From assembly GCA_014529385.2 (NCBI GenBank), contig CM043959.1, positions 10,010,809 to 10,074,808 of the forward strand: 64,000 bases of DNA, given 5' to 3'. Below the pieces are notes generated by a model that saw only the letters and a program-made list of their open reading frames with translations, was not told the DNA's origin and did not search any database. This DNA is from Adiantum capillus-veneris. Taxonomy: Eukaryota > Streptophyta > Polypodiopsida > Polypodiales > Pteridaceae. The position numbers and the translations under genes are program-made. This document shows, piece after piece, positions 33,737 to 44,486 of the stretch. Position 1 is the first letter of the stretch. The number at the start of each line of letters is the position of its first letter.

Positions 33737-36700
33737 TAGGTAAGACAAGTGGTGACCTTGAAAGTATGGTCTCATATCTCGATCAAGTGAAGAGACATGA
33801 AGCTTAAATATCACTACTATGTATCTAGTGTTAAACTCCATCGAGACAAAGACTAGATAGCCAAATTGCAGTCGAGTTTAAGTGAAAAATCCATTTGAGC
33901 TAAGGTAAAACTTATAGTGCCTCATTTTTCTAGGATTCTACCCCATCAAGGAAGTTATAATCTAGCACAAACCAATTAAGACTCTTTTGGAGCCTAGATA
34001 GGACAATTCGTGGAACTTATGAAACTTATTATTGAGTTAGAGTCTAGTTTAGATAAGCAAAAGATCTTCAAACCAGCACTTGGTCTTACTATTCAATATT
34101 CAAAGTCCCTTGAGGCTAACAAATTACATACCCACTTGTAACCTAACTAATGAGTAATTATATAGATCTAAGCAAGTATATATAATGAGTCTTCAAACTA
34201 ATAATCCAAGGGAAGAGAGTAGCAAGGTCCACTACTTGTCCAAGCTCAGCTCTAGACAACATAGAAAGATGCTAGTTCTACTAATTGTCTAATTATAGGC
34301 ATGGAGAAATGATAGAAGGTTGACCACTTGTCCAACCTATCATCTCTAGTAAGATGGGAGGTTTGGCCTTAAGATTCACCATGTAACCAACCTATACATC
34401 ATTGTATTATGAAGAGTAAAAAAGCAAAGCTCCACCACTTGTCCAAGCTAGTTCTAAAATCCACATGGAGATAAGCAAGCTCCACCATTTGTCGAATCTC
34501 TCTTCCATTAAAACATGAAAAAACTCATCTATGTTGTACAGGGGGACTTTTTTCCAAGGTCCACCACTTGTCCAAGCTAGGATCCCTAGTAGCACGAGTG
34601 GTTTGGTCTCAAGATACACCACTTGTACACTCTATGTCATTATATTAAGAAGAACTATGTATTAAGGTCCACCACTTGTCCAACCTATAAGGTTATATCT
34701 TAAATGGTATCCTTTCTCACCACTTGAAATGCCCATGAGATGTTTTACACGGGGGTTTCATTCCAAGGTCCACCACTTGTCCAAGCTAACTCTATTCAAA
34801 CATAGAGAGAAGCAAAGGTCCACCACTTGTCCAAGCTAACTCTATTCAAACATAGAGAGAAGCAAAGGTTCACCACTTGTCAAAGCTAGGCTCCGTTGAA
34901 GTATGGAGAGAAGTAACCTCCATCATTTTTCCAAGATAGGTGCCATTCAAACATGGAAAGAATCAAGATCTACCATGTCTCCGAGATTCTAGGCTCCATT
35001 GAAACACCCTAAAACCATGATATTTTGTACATGGGGTGTTTGCATTCAAGGTCTACCACTTCTCTAACGTATTATACCTAGTAGCATGAGTGATTTGGTC
35101 TTAAGATTCACCACTTATCCACTCTATGTCATTATATTAAGAATAACTGGGTGTTAAGGTCCACCACTAGTCCAACCTATAAGGGTATATCTTAAATGGT
35201 ATCCTTCACCACTTATCAAGGTCCATCACCACTTTTCCAACCTATAAGGTTATATCTTGAATGATATTTTTCCTCATCACTTGTAATGTCCATGCTATGT
35301 TTTACAAAGGGGTTTTGTTCCAAGACCCACCACTTGTCCAAGCTAACTCCATCCACCACTTGTCCAAGATAGGCTCCATTGAAACATGGAGAGAAGGATG
35401 ATCCACCATTTCTCCAAGATAGGTTCCATTGAAACATTGAGAGAAGCAATCTCCACCATGTCTCCAAGCTAGGCTCCATTGAAATACCCTAAACCCATAA
35501 TTTTGTACATGAGGGGTTTACATTCAAGGTCCACCACTTGTCCAACCTATTATCCCTAGTAGCAAGAGTGGTTTGGTCTCAAGATTCACCACTTGTACAC
35601 TCTATGTCATTATATTAAGAAGAAATATGTGTTAAAGTCCACCACTTGTCCAGCCTATAAGGTTATATTTTAAATAGTATCCTTTCTCACCACTTGAAAT
35701 GCCCATGATATGTTTTACATGGGGGTTTCATTCCAAGGTCCACCACTTGTCCAAGCTAACTCTATTAAAACATATAGAGAAAGAAAGGTCCACCACTTGT
35801 CCAAGCTAGGCTCATTGAAACATAGAGAGAAGGAACCTCCACTGTTTCTCCTAGATAGGCTCCATTGAAACATGGAGAGAAATAAGCTCCACCATGTCTC
35901 CAAGTTGCTAGGCTCCATTGAAATACCCAATACCCATAATTTTTTGTACATGGGGGGTTTACATTCAAGGTTCACCACTTGTCCAACCTATTATCCCTAG
36001 TAGGTTTGGTCTCATGATTCACCACTTGTCCACTCTATGTCATTATATTAAGAGGAATTAGGTGTTAAGGTCCACCACTTGTCTAACCTATAATGTTATA
36101 GCTTGAATGGTATTTTTTCTCACCACTTGTAATGCCCATGACATGATTTACATGGGGGTTTTGTTCCAAGGTACACCACTTATCCAAGATAAATCTATTG
36201 AAACATAGAGAGAAACAAAGGTCCACCACTTTTCCAAGCTAGGCTGCATTGAAACATGGACCTTAATACCAAATTATTTCTAGTAGCATGAGTGATATTT
36301 TGTACATGGGGTGTTTACATTCAAGGTCCACCACTTGTCCAACCTATTTCCCTAGTAGGTTTGGTCCCAATTTCACCACTTATCCACTCTATGTCATTAT
36401 ATTAAGAATAATTGGGTGTTAAGGTCCACCACTTGTCCAACCTATAAGGTTATATATTGAATGGTATTTTTTCTCACCACTTGTAATGCCCATGATATGT
36501 TTTACATGGGGTTTTTGTTCCAAGGTCCACCACTTTTCCAAGATAACTCTATTTAAACATAGAGAGAAACAAAGGTCCACCACTTGTCCAATCTAGGCTC
36601 CATTGAAACATGGAGAGAATGATGCTGCACCATTTATCCAAGATAGGCTGCATTGAAACATGGAGAGAAGCAAGCTTTACCATGTTTCCAAGCTAGGATC

Positions 36701-38070
36701 CATTGAAACACTCTAGGGGGTTTTATTTCAAGGCCCACCACTTGTTTAACCTATTATCCCTAGTAGCATGAGTGGTTTGGTTTCAAGATTCACCACTTGT
36801 ACACTCTATGTCATTATATTGTGTTAAAGTCCACCACTTGTCCAACCTATAAGGTTATATCTTAAATGGTATCCTTTCTCGCCACTTGAAATGCCCATGA
36901 TATGTTTTACATGGGAGTTTCATTCCAAGATCCACCACTTGTCCAAGCTAACCATATTCAAACATAGAGAGAAACAAAGGTCCACGACTTGTCCAAGCTA
37001 GGCTCCATTGAAACATGGAGAGAAGGAACCTCCACCATTTCTCCTAGATAGGCTCCATTAAAACATGGAGAGAAGTAAGTTCCACCATGTCTCCAAGATG
37101 CTAGGCTCCATTGAAATACGCAAAACCCATGATATTTTGTACATGGGTGATTTACATTCAAGGTCAACCATTTCTCCAACCTATTATCCCTAGTAGGTTT
37201 GGTCTCACAATTCACCACTTTTCCACTATATGTCATTATAATAAGAGGAATTGGGTGCTAAGGTCCACCACTTGTCCAGCCTATAAGGTTATACCTTCAA
37301 AGGTATTTTTTCTCACCACTTGTAATGCCCATGACATGCTTTACATGGGGGTTTTGTTCCAAGGTTCACCACTTGTCCAAGAAAATTCTATTGAAACATA
37401 GAGAGAAACAAAGGTCCACCACTTTTCCAAGCTAGGCTCCATTGAAACATGGACCTTAATACCAAATTATTCCTAGTAGCATGAGTAATATTTTGTACAT
37501 GGGGGGTTTGCATTCAAGGTCCACCACTTGTCCAACGTACTTTTCCTAGTAGGTTTGGTCGCAAGATTCACCACTTGTCCACTCTATGTCATTATATTAA
37601 TAATAATTGGGTGTTAAGGTCCACCACTTTTCCAACCTATAAGGTTATATATTGAATGGTATTTTTTCTCACCACTTGTAATGTCCATGATATGTTTTAC
37701 ATGGGGATTTTGTTCCAAGGTCCACCACTTGTCCAAGCTAGATATGTTCAAACATAGAGAGAAACAAACATGCACCACTTGTCCAAGGTAGGCTCCATTG
37801 AAACATGGAGAGAATGATGCTCCACCATTTATCCAAGATAGACTCCATTGAAACATGGAGAGAAGTAAGCTCCACCATGTTTCCAAGATGCTAGAGTCCA
37901 TTGAAATACCCAAAACCCCTGATACTTTGTACATGGGGGGTTTACATTCAAGGTCCACCACTTGTCCAACCTATTATCCCTAGTAGCATGAGTGGCTTGG
38001 TCTCAGGATTCACCACTTGTCCACTCTATATCATTATATTAAGAAAAATTGGGTTTCCATATCTAAATGG
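33737..38070 (-). repeat. Minisatellite domain in reverse orientation (GGTCCACCACTTGTCCAA)
   Basis: From about 34.2 kb the 18-bp motif appears almost only as its complement, AAGGTCCACCACTTGTCC, with matching reversed spacers (GGCTCCATTGAAACATGG, CATAGAGAGAAGCAAAG). The block is the inverted counterpart of the 16.7-25.4 kb array, more diverged and without the 867-bp homogeneity. Units of about 430 bp remain visible. A single plus copy (33737) precedes it and another (about 38075) closes it. Apparent ORFs are repeat by-products. Confidence 0.88.
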
Positions 38071-38391
38071 ATCTTTGCTTGGATAAGTGGTAGACCTTGA
38101 GACCTAAATACCCATTCTACACTAGAGCATTGGTTAAGCCTTATACACTTCAAGCATACCTTTAACAACAAGTAGTAGTTATTAGTTGACTTAAATCTAG
38201 TTGAACTCCATGGTATTGAGACTAAGAGAGAGTGTAGCATAAAAAAGAGTCAGGATTTTAATTTGACTTTCTTTCTATTAATGAGTAGATCATAGATGGA
38301 TTTTGGTATCTAATAAAACCTTAGGGTAGACAATGTAAAAATCATGTCTATTGTTGTGTTTGCATTAAGTGTTCTTGTTCTTTAATTTCAG

Positions 38392-39167
38392 AACCATTAC
38401 AGAAAAATGGATTGGCTATATGCTGGCATAAATTGAAGAAAACTATTGAATTACCCATCCAACCTCCTCCAAGACCTTGTCCAAGGAATGAATCACCTCC
38501 TTATCACCTACCACTTGCTTTCAAGGACATCAAAAGAGTACTTATCTTGGATCTAGAGGGGTTACTTCTCAAGACAGTTGAAATGAAACATGGAGATTCT
38601 ATGCCATCTTGGGCTCAACACATGCGACTTGTGGAGGACAAAGATGAAGTTTATCATGTGGTGCGACCAGACGCACAAAGTTTTTTGGATTTTTGTGCTG
38701 AATACTTTGAGCTATGGATATGGAGTTGCTATAACTTAACAAGGGTGCAACGCATCACACAAAAGTGTTTTCCTGAGCAGTATACCAAGTTCAAGGTGTT
38801 TATGAGTAACAAAAATTGCCAAAATCCAAATATCATGTTAGGATTTACAAGGGTTTATCACAAAAATCTGAGTGATATTTGGAAGATATTTGAGGATTTG
38901 GATGCAAACAATACCTTAATTTTTGATGACACTCCATATAGGGTGATGTGGAACATGCCAGGGACATATCTTATATTTCCAAAGATGTGGAGGCAAACTT
39001 CCGAGCAACTTCAAAACTTCTTGCAGAGAACCATAATTCCATGGTTGGTAGGATGGTTGTATGCAAGAGATAAGAGAGTCTATACATATAACACAATTGT
39101 AAATCAGTATAGTGATTCTGAGACAAATTATGTCCTTGGTGTGTACTTGTCAACACGAAAGCATTGA
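38392..39167 (+). CDS. FCP1-like HAD phosphatase-fold exon B
   Basis: The exon follows the acceptor TTTAATTTCAG (ending 38391), starts with two bases (AA) of a codon, and is open for 257 codons to TGA 39165-39167. The stop overlaps an AATAAA poly(A)-signal-like hexamer. After a Pro-rich lead (IQPPPRPCP), motif I is VLILDLEGLL (nucleophile kept, second Asp replaced by Glu), then FELWIWSC and LIFDDTPYR (motif IV). No ATG precedes motif I, so it needs an upstream exon ending with one base of a codon; the donor at 28242 fits. It is shorter than exon A and lacks the SAP-like tail. Flanked on both sides by reversed minisatellite. Whether it is transcribed is unknown. Confidence 0.7.
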
Positions 39168-40010
39168 ATAAATATGGCTATAAGATGCTTTTTTTATTCT
39201 AGTGTGTATCTTTCAACATTTGTATAATTTGATATAGTCTTTTTTTTTTTTATAAAAGGTGTGTCAATTTTATGAACACTTGAATGGAGTGCACCCTACT
39301 CTAAGGGGACTTCAATGTACTATTGGAGTGCATCCTATTGTAAGGGGACTCTGATGTATTGCTAGAGTGCACCCAAATTTTTGGGGACTCATTTTTTATT
39401 TGATTGGGGCCTATGTTGGGTCATATAGTAAAAGAAATTCATTTTTTGTCAATTCATATCGAGGTTGCATTTATTTGGAACTATGAAAGAATTGATGTTT
39501 GATGTCAAAATAAAACTTGTAAGTGTGGATCAGAGAATTCATGGACTTTAAATATGTGAGAGGGATCTTTTTCTTGGGCACAAATGTTTGCTTCAAGAAT
39601 TTTGTCATTACATACTTTATGTGAAAGAGTTTTAGAATCTAAAAGACTTTGAAAACAAAACTATGGAATCTAAGTGCATGTATTCTTGAATGGCTTGAAA
39701 GTTGATGTATACATGCATGTCGCCTTGATGAAGATTTAGATCTGACAAGATGGAAAGATATAATTCTTGGACGTTACCTTTGTCAATTTGGTAATAACAT
39801 ATTTAACTTTCTTTTAATATGGGTGGAAAATATATTATTATGTGCATTTGGAAAATATATTATTATTTGCATATTTAACTTTCTTTTAATATGGGTGGAA
39901 AATATATTATTATGTGCATTTGGAACCTAATTGCTTGACCTTCAAACCAAGATTCCTATGTTATTTTTTCATATACTTTTTTATACTGAATTAAGATTGT
40001 GGATGCAAGG
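39168..40010. other. AT-rich stretch with two short tandem repeats
   Basis: No gene. A 39-bp unit (GAGTGCACCCTA type, with AAGGGGACT) repeats three times starting at 39287, 39326 and 39365. A 72-bp unit (CATATTTAACTTTC with GGGTGGAAAATATATT) repeats at 39798 and 39870. Likely 3' UTR and downstream sequence of FCP1-like exon B. Confidence 0.6.
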
Positions 40011-41640
40011 TCCACCACTTGTTCAAGCTAGATCTAAGAAAGTATATATACTGAGTCTTCAAACTAGTAAACCAAGGGGAGAGAGAAGCAGGGTCCATCA
40101 CTTGTCCAAGCTCATCTCTAGACAACATAGAGAGATGTTATGTCTACTAATTGTCCAATATAGTCATGGAGAAATGATAGAAGGTTGATCCACTTGTCCA
40201 ACCTATCATCTCTAGTAAAATGGGAGGTTTGGCCTTAAGATTCACCATGTAACCAACATATACTTCATTGTATTATGAAGAGTAGAAAAGAAAAGCTCCA
40301 CCACTTGTCTAAGGTAGTTCCAAAATCAACATGGAGAGAAGAAAGCTTCACCATTTGTCCAAGATAGGCTCCATTAAAACATGGAGAACCTCATATATGT
40401 TGTACATGGAAGCTTTTTTCCAAGGTCCACCACTTGTCCAAGCTAGGATCCATTAAAACATGGATAGAAACAAGGCTCCACAACTCGTCCAACCTTTATA
40501 GCTGCAAAGTGTACCGGTTGTCTAAACTAGGCATGGGAAAATAATAGAAGGTCCACCACTTATCCAATATATTATCTCTAATAGCATGGGAGGTTTGGTC
40601 TCAAGATTTAGGAATTGGCTGACCTGTATTTCATTGTATTATGATGAATTTGGTTTTAAAGTCAACTACTTATCCAAGCTATAAGTTTATATCTTGAATG
40701 GTATTCCTTCCCATCACTTAGAAAACCAATGATATGTTGTACATGGGAGGGTTTGTTACAAGGTCCACCACTTGTCCAAGCTAGTTTCATTGAAACATGG
40801 ATGAAGACAAGCTCCACCATTTGTTAAAGCTAGACTCCATTGAAATCTAGAAAATCCATTCTATGTTGTACATGGGGTTTTTGTTTTAAGGTCCAACACT
40901 TGTCCAAGCTAAGATCCATTGAAACATGGAGTAGAGAAACACTCCACCACTTGTCCAAGCTAGGCAACATTGATAGTAGTTGGTTTATTTTGAAGATCCA
41001 CCACGTGTCTAAGCTAACTCTATTGAAACATAGAGAGAAGCAAAGGTCCACCAACTGTTCAAGCTAGGCTCCATTGAAACATGGACAGAAGCAAGCTCCA
41101 CCATTTCTCCAAGATAGACTCCATTGAAACATGGAGAGAATCAAAGGTCCACCATTTCTCCAAGCCAAGATCTAGTTGTCCAACCTATAAGGTTATATCT
41201 TAAATGGTAATCTTTCTAATCACTTGGAATACCCATGATATGTTTTACATGGGGGTTTTGTTCCAAGATCACCACTTGTCCAAGCTAACTCTATTGAAAC
41301 ATAGAGAGAAGCAAAGGTCCACCACTTGTCCAAGCTAGTCTCCATTGAAACAAGGAGAGAAGAAAGCTCCATCATTTCTCCAAGATAGGCTAGCATGGAT
41401 AAGTGCACCTTGAAACCAACCTTCCTATGAGGCAATAGAGCATATGCTACATATTTTATGTATGCCCCATGCCTCAAATTAAGAAGTTATAGATTAGAAG
41501 TGGACCTTGCTTAAATGTCACATGCAATAAATTAAGGAAAAATAGCCAAGTGGATTGTATTCCTCAATGGATCCTTGCTTTCACAAGTTGTGAACCTTGA
41601 GTCACTTTTACATTAACTTGGACAAGTGGTGGACCTAGAA
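40011..41640 (-). repeat. Right-hand minisatellite, mostly reverse orientation
   Basis: Motif complements occur at about 40010, 40425, 40760, 40945 and 41315. The segment 40020-40300 (CTAGACAACATAGAGAGATG, CATGGAGAAATGATAGAAGG, GGGAGGTTTGGCCTTAAGAT) duplicates 34160-34400. One plus copy at about 41613 lies near the right end. No gene. Confidence 0.85.
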
Positions 41641-41892
41641 ACCAAGCTCTCCATGTTGAGATAAGTTGTAGGTAGGACATTAGAACATAGACAACGATAA
41701 TGGACGCAATATACTCCTCTCCTAATAATCCAATTGATTGAAACCATGATATTTTAGTTGTTTTCATTGTGTATTGTATGTGCATAAAGTGGAATGAGAC
41801 CTTAAGAAAACTCAAATTTTTGACAAAATCTCTATATTTTATACATGATATATTGAAAGTTGTCCAACCTGGGAATTGGGATTTTCCCACTT
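41641..41892. other. Right subterminal region of the giant transposon
   Basis: AT-rich, no gene. It ends with GTTGTCCAACC and the palindromic GGGATTTTCCCACTTT, matching the palindrome type seen at 6079-6100 by the left end. Confidence 0.5.
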
Positions 41893-41908
41893 TACCTAAT
41901 ATGGTCTT
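41893..41908 (-). repeat. Right terminal inverted repeat
   Basis: TACCTAATATGGTCTT, the exact reverse complement of 6001-6016. The next four bases are ACAT, the target duplication. Confidence 0.85.
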
Positions 41909-41912
41909 ACAT
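41909..41912. repeat. Target-site duplication ACAT, right copy
   Basis: Matches 5997-6000. From here the LINE reading frame resumes (M-V-L-D-F-M-Q-Q). Confidence 0.8.
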
Positions 41913-42684
41913 GGTTCTTGATTTTATGCAGCAAGAAGGCATAGAAGAGGTTAAGATTGGAAATGCGGTGATCATGCTTTTGCTTTATGCCGATGATGTA
42001 GTGCTCTTGGCACATACCTTAGAAGATGCACAAAAGCTTATGAGTGTCTTGGAACGCTTTTGCCTACATAGCGGGCTGATCGTGAATGGATCCAAAACCA
42101 AGGTTATGCTTGTAAAGACCCTCAATGATGAAAATCCATGCATTGTATACAACAATGAGAAACTTGAAGTGGTAGATCACTTCAAGTACCTTGGCCTTGA
42201 GGTTCCATCCAATCATAAATGGAAGGATTGTGCAATGCGTCGCTTGGAAGCCGGAAAGAGGGCTTATTACGCATTTGAGAACATGTGCAATGCAGGAGAG
42301 ATCAAGTGTTGGGCTCTCAAAAAGTACCTCTTTGACACATTGGTGACACCGGTGCTTCTTTATGGAGTGGAGGTGTGGGGTGGAAGCATCGGGAAGTCTA
42401 CTTGGAAAGAGTTTGAGAATGTTCAAAAGCATTTTCTCACCAACTTTCTCCAAGTCAAGACACAAACACCCTACATGCTCTTACTTCTTGAGTCCGGATC
42501 GCTTCCCATTGAGGTCTTGGGCATGGAAAGGGTTGTGGAGTACATGCGTAAGACACAACGTAGCCCTTTGCATCGACTTCCTAGAATCGCATATGAAGCA
42601 AGTCAAAAGGTTCAAAAGACATGCAAGAGCAAAATACTAAGTTCAGGGTGGATGCTTGATATCAAGAAATGGTTTGGAAGATAG
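41909..42684 (+). pseudogene. LINE ORF, second half of reverse transcriptase (YADD box) and thumb/connection
   Basis: Resumes in the same frame as the block ending at 6000. VIMLLLYADDVVLLA (catalytic YADD near 41.99 kb) is followed by SGLIVNGSKTKVM, HFKYLGLEV, VTPVLLYGVEVWGG and the usual C-terminal region. A TAG-type stop at 42682-42684 ends the frame; downstream sequence is in another frame. With 4508-6000 it forms one LINE copy split by the giant element. Confidence 0.9.
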
Positions 42685-43255
42685 GATGCATGTCACTTGG
42701 TCAAGGATGCGTCGATCGACTCCCAAGTTAATGAGGCCTTCTTAGAACGCCAATGTATCATGGCTTGGGAGAAATTCGGAGGTTCTCGCTTCAGCCATTA
42801 CACAACACACGTTGCCCCAATCTCTCTTCTTCTCGGAACGAGGTAACCGAACCCATTCCTACATCCTTGAGCCCATCCCGTTGAGTGCGATCCGCACCAT
42901 TGCCTCCATTCGTCTGAGCTCCCATTCTCTACACTGCGAGACAGGACGTTGGGGCACTGGCGAGGAGTGTCATCGACTTTGCACCTTGTGCCCTCGTCAA
43001 GTACGAGAGAGTGAGTACCACACACTACTTGAGTGCTCAGCTTTTGACCACATTAGGTCCTCTTTTCCCCATATATTCAGCCATGAGCTCTCCCTACATA
43101 CCTTCCTCTCCCAACCACGATGTGGACTCTCTATTGCGACGCTCATTTCAGCCATTTTTGAGCATCGAGATTCACTTATGAACTCCACCCACACCACGTG
43201 ACATGTTCATTTGGTCCCATAGGTCATATTTGACCTCCCAGGACGATAATAGAAC
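42685..43255 (+). pseudogene. LINE 3' region with Cys-His knuckle, frame-shifted
   Basis: A shifted frame at 42812-43201 carries CHRLCTLCPRQVRESEYHTLLEC, that is C-x2-C…H-x4-C, the zinc-knuckle type often found after the RT in non-LTR elements. It is followed by a hydrophobic tail ending at 43201. A frameshift between about 42684 and 42812 disconnects it from the RT. Confidence 0.6.
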
Positions 43256-43277
43256 TATCTATCTATCTATCTATCTA

Positions 43278-43350
<73 letters not shown>
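43256..43350 (+). repeat. TATC and CT microsatellite at the LINE 3' end
   Basis: About seven TATC units (43256-43283) run into about 35 CT units to 43350, right after the LINE coding remnants. A microsatellite 3' tail instead of poly(A) is typical of some LINE clades (for example RTE-type). This supports 43255-43350 as the LINE 3' end. Confidence 0.75.
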
Positions 43351-43354
<4 letters not shown>

Positions 43355-43424
43355 ATCTACTTGTCCATGTTTTCTACTCCATTCATTCATATATTAAGTT
43401 TAAATGTTCGTGTGTTTAATGCAG

Positions 43425-44398
43425 GTATGGATGATGAGGAGTTTCTTTCTTCTTTGTCACCCCAGCAAAGACAGTGGTATGTAGAGCATCATCGCTCTGG
43501 CGCTCCATCGCGCGTTCCTACTCGGTTCGCATCTCCCTCTATTTCGGAGTCCTCAACGCGCTCCAAAGCTTCGGTGTCAACGAGATGATCTTCACACTCG
43601 TTTAGGCGCCGGCACTCTAGTGGTGGCGGTGGTGGTTGTTGTGGGGATGCTGCTGCCGATGCTTCGACACTGCCTCGTGTTCGACGAGGCTCTTTACCCT
43701 CCCCTTCTTTTCCTGTCCCGACACCAGCCACGGCATCACCATCGACACCAGGTTTTGCACGGCTGACTGTCGTTCCTAGCGGCTATACACCACTAGCTAC
43801 TCCTCCAGGAGTCACTCCAGTGGACACTCCTCACTTCAGGGCTTAGACTCCAATGGAGACACCTGACGTCCGTACCCCTATCGACACGCCGCTAGAGACC
43901 CCTGTCGGGACACCCAGGTTCACGCGTCAGCGGAAAGAGGGCTTGCCTTACTCCGTCGACTTCAGCGGTGGCATCATCTTGGATGATGAAGGCAAGAAGG
44001 TGATTTCGTGCATGCGTGGTCTTTGCTCTCAGGTGTTTAGACACTACATACTAAACACCTGGAGTGAAGTACGGAATGATTTACAAGACAGAGTCGTCAG
44101 TATGCTTCATGACGAGTTTCCCGTTCCAACACGGGATGACCGCTTCAATGAAGACGTGATGAAGGTTCGAATGCGCGAATACTGCAAGCACAAGCGCTCC
44201 GAAGTGCAAAAAGCAATCAAGCATGGGTGGAACAGACCAGATTAGCTGGCCAAAGAAGATTGGAAGAATGCAAAGAAAGCAGCGCGTGAGAATCCCGACA
44301 AGTGGAAGCAACAAAAGGAGGCAGCCAGAGCATGAGTAGAGGCAGGGAGCTCGCACCACTTGCTGAGCGGCGGGTGGGCATCATTTGAGGCCGATTTT
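43425..44398 (+). pseudogene. CACTA (En/Spm-type) transposon accessory ORF, decayed
   Basis: After an acceptor (TTTAATGCAG ending 43424), ATG 43427 opens MDDEEFLSSLSPQQRQWYV. The same frame continues through a Gly/Pro/Ser/Thr-rich linker (repeated TP dipeptides) to a domain at about 43980-44240: ILNTWSEVRNDLQDRVVSML, then VMKVRMREYCKHKRSEV. This resembles the plant En/Spm 'transposase 24' family (WxxI…W…K…Y). Four in-frame stops are seen: TGA 43586, TAG 43844, TAG 44243 and TGA 44333. A donor TTTT|GTAAGT at 44398 and an acceptor ending 44486 (GTTTAG) suggest a further exon. It is in the same orientation as the CACTA terminus at 46310. Confidence 0.6.
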
Positions 44399-44486
44399 GT
44401 AAGTGTTTTTGCATTGCTCTCTATGTTTGATAGTTTAGGGTTTATGGATTTTAAATTCTAACATAATGAATTCTTTGTATGTTTAG

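Larger units (their letters stand above)
6001..41908. mobile_element. Giant DNA transposon (about 35.9 kb) with TIRs, transposase-like remnant and chromatin/phosphatase cargo
   Basis: The ends are defined three ways: a 16-bp perfect inverted repeat at 6001-6016 and 41893-41908, a flanking ACAT direct repeat, and restoration of the interrupted LINE RT frame on excision in silico. Just inside each end is a related palindromic segment of the TTTTCC-ACTT/AAGTGGGAAAA type. The interior carries a minus-strand transposase-like pseudogene near the left end, long arrays of the 18-bp motif TTGGACAAGTGGTGGACC, a DGQH-motif gene, a SET-domain exon and two FCP1-like exons. The motif arrays do not occur in the flanks. 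Size, TIR and TSD do not obviously match a standard plant superfamily that I can recall. A nested or composite origin for some of the interior remains possible, but the outer ends appear to be one insertion event. Confidence 0.8.

Noticed and set aside
9600-41640. Possible CRISPR-like array
   Set aside because: The direct repeats are short, irregularly spaced, change orientation and have repetitive spacers. The genome is plant nuclear and there are no cas genes.
6014-41890. The split LINE halves as an intron-containing gene
   Set aside because: A 36-kb intron with TIRs, a flanking direct repeat and its own transposase-like gene is better explained as an insertion. The ends are not GT-AG.
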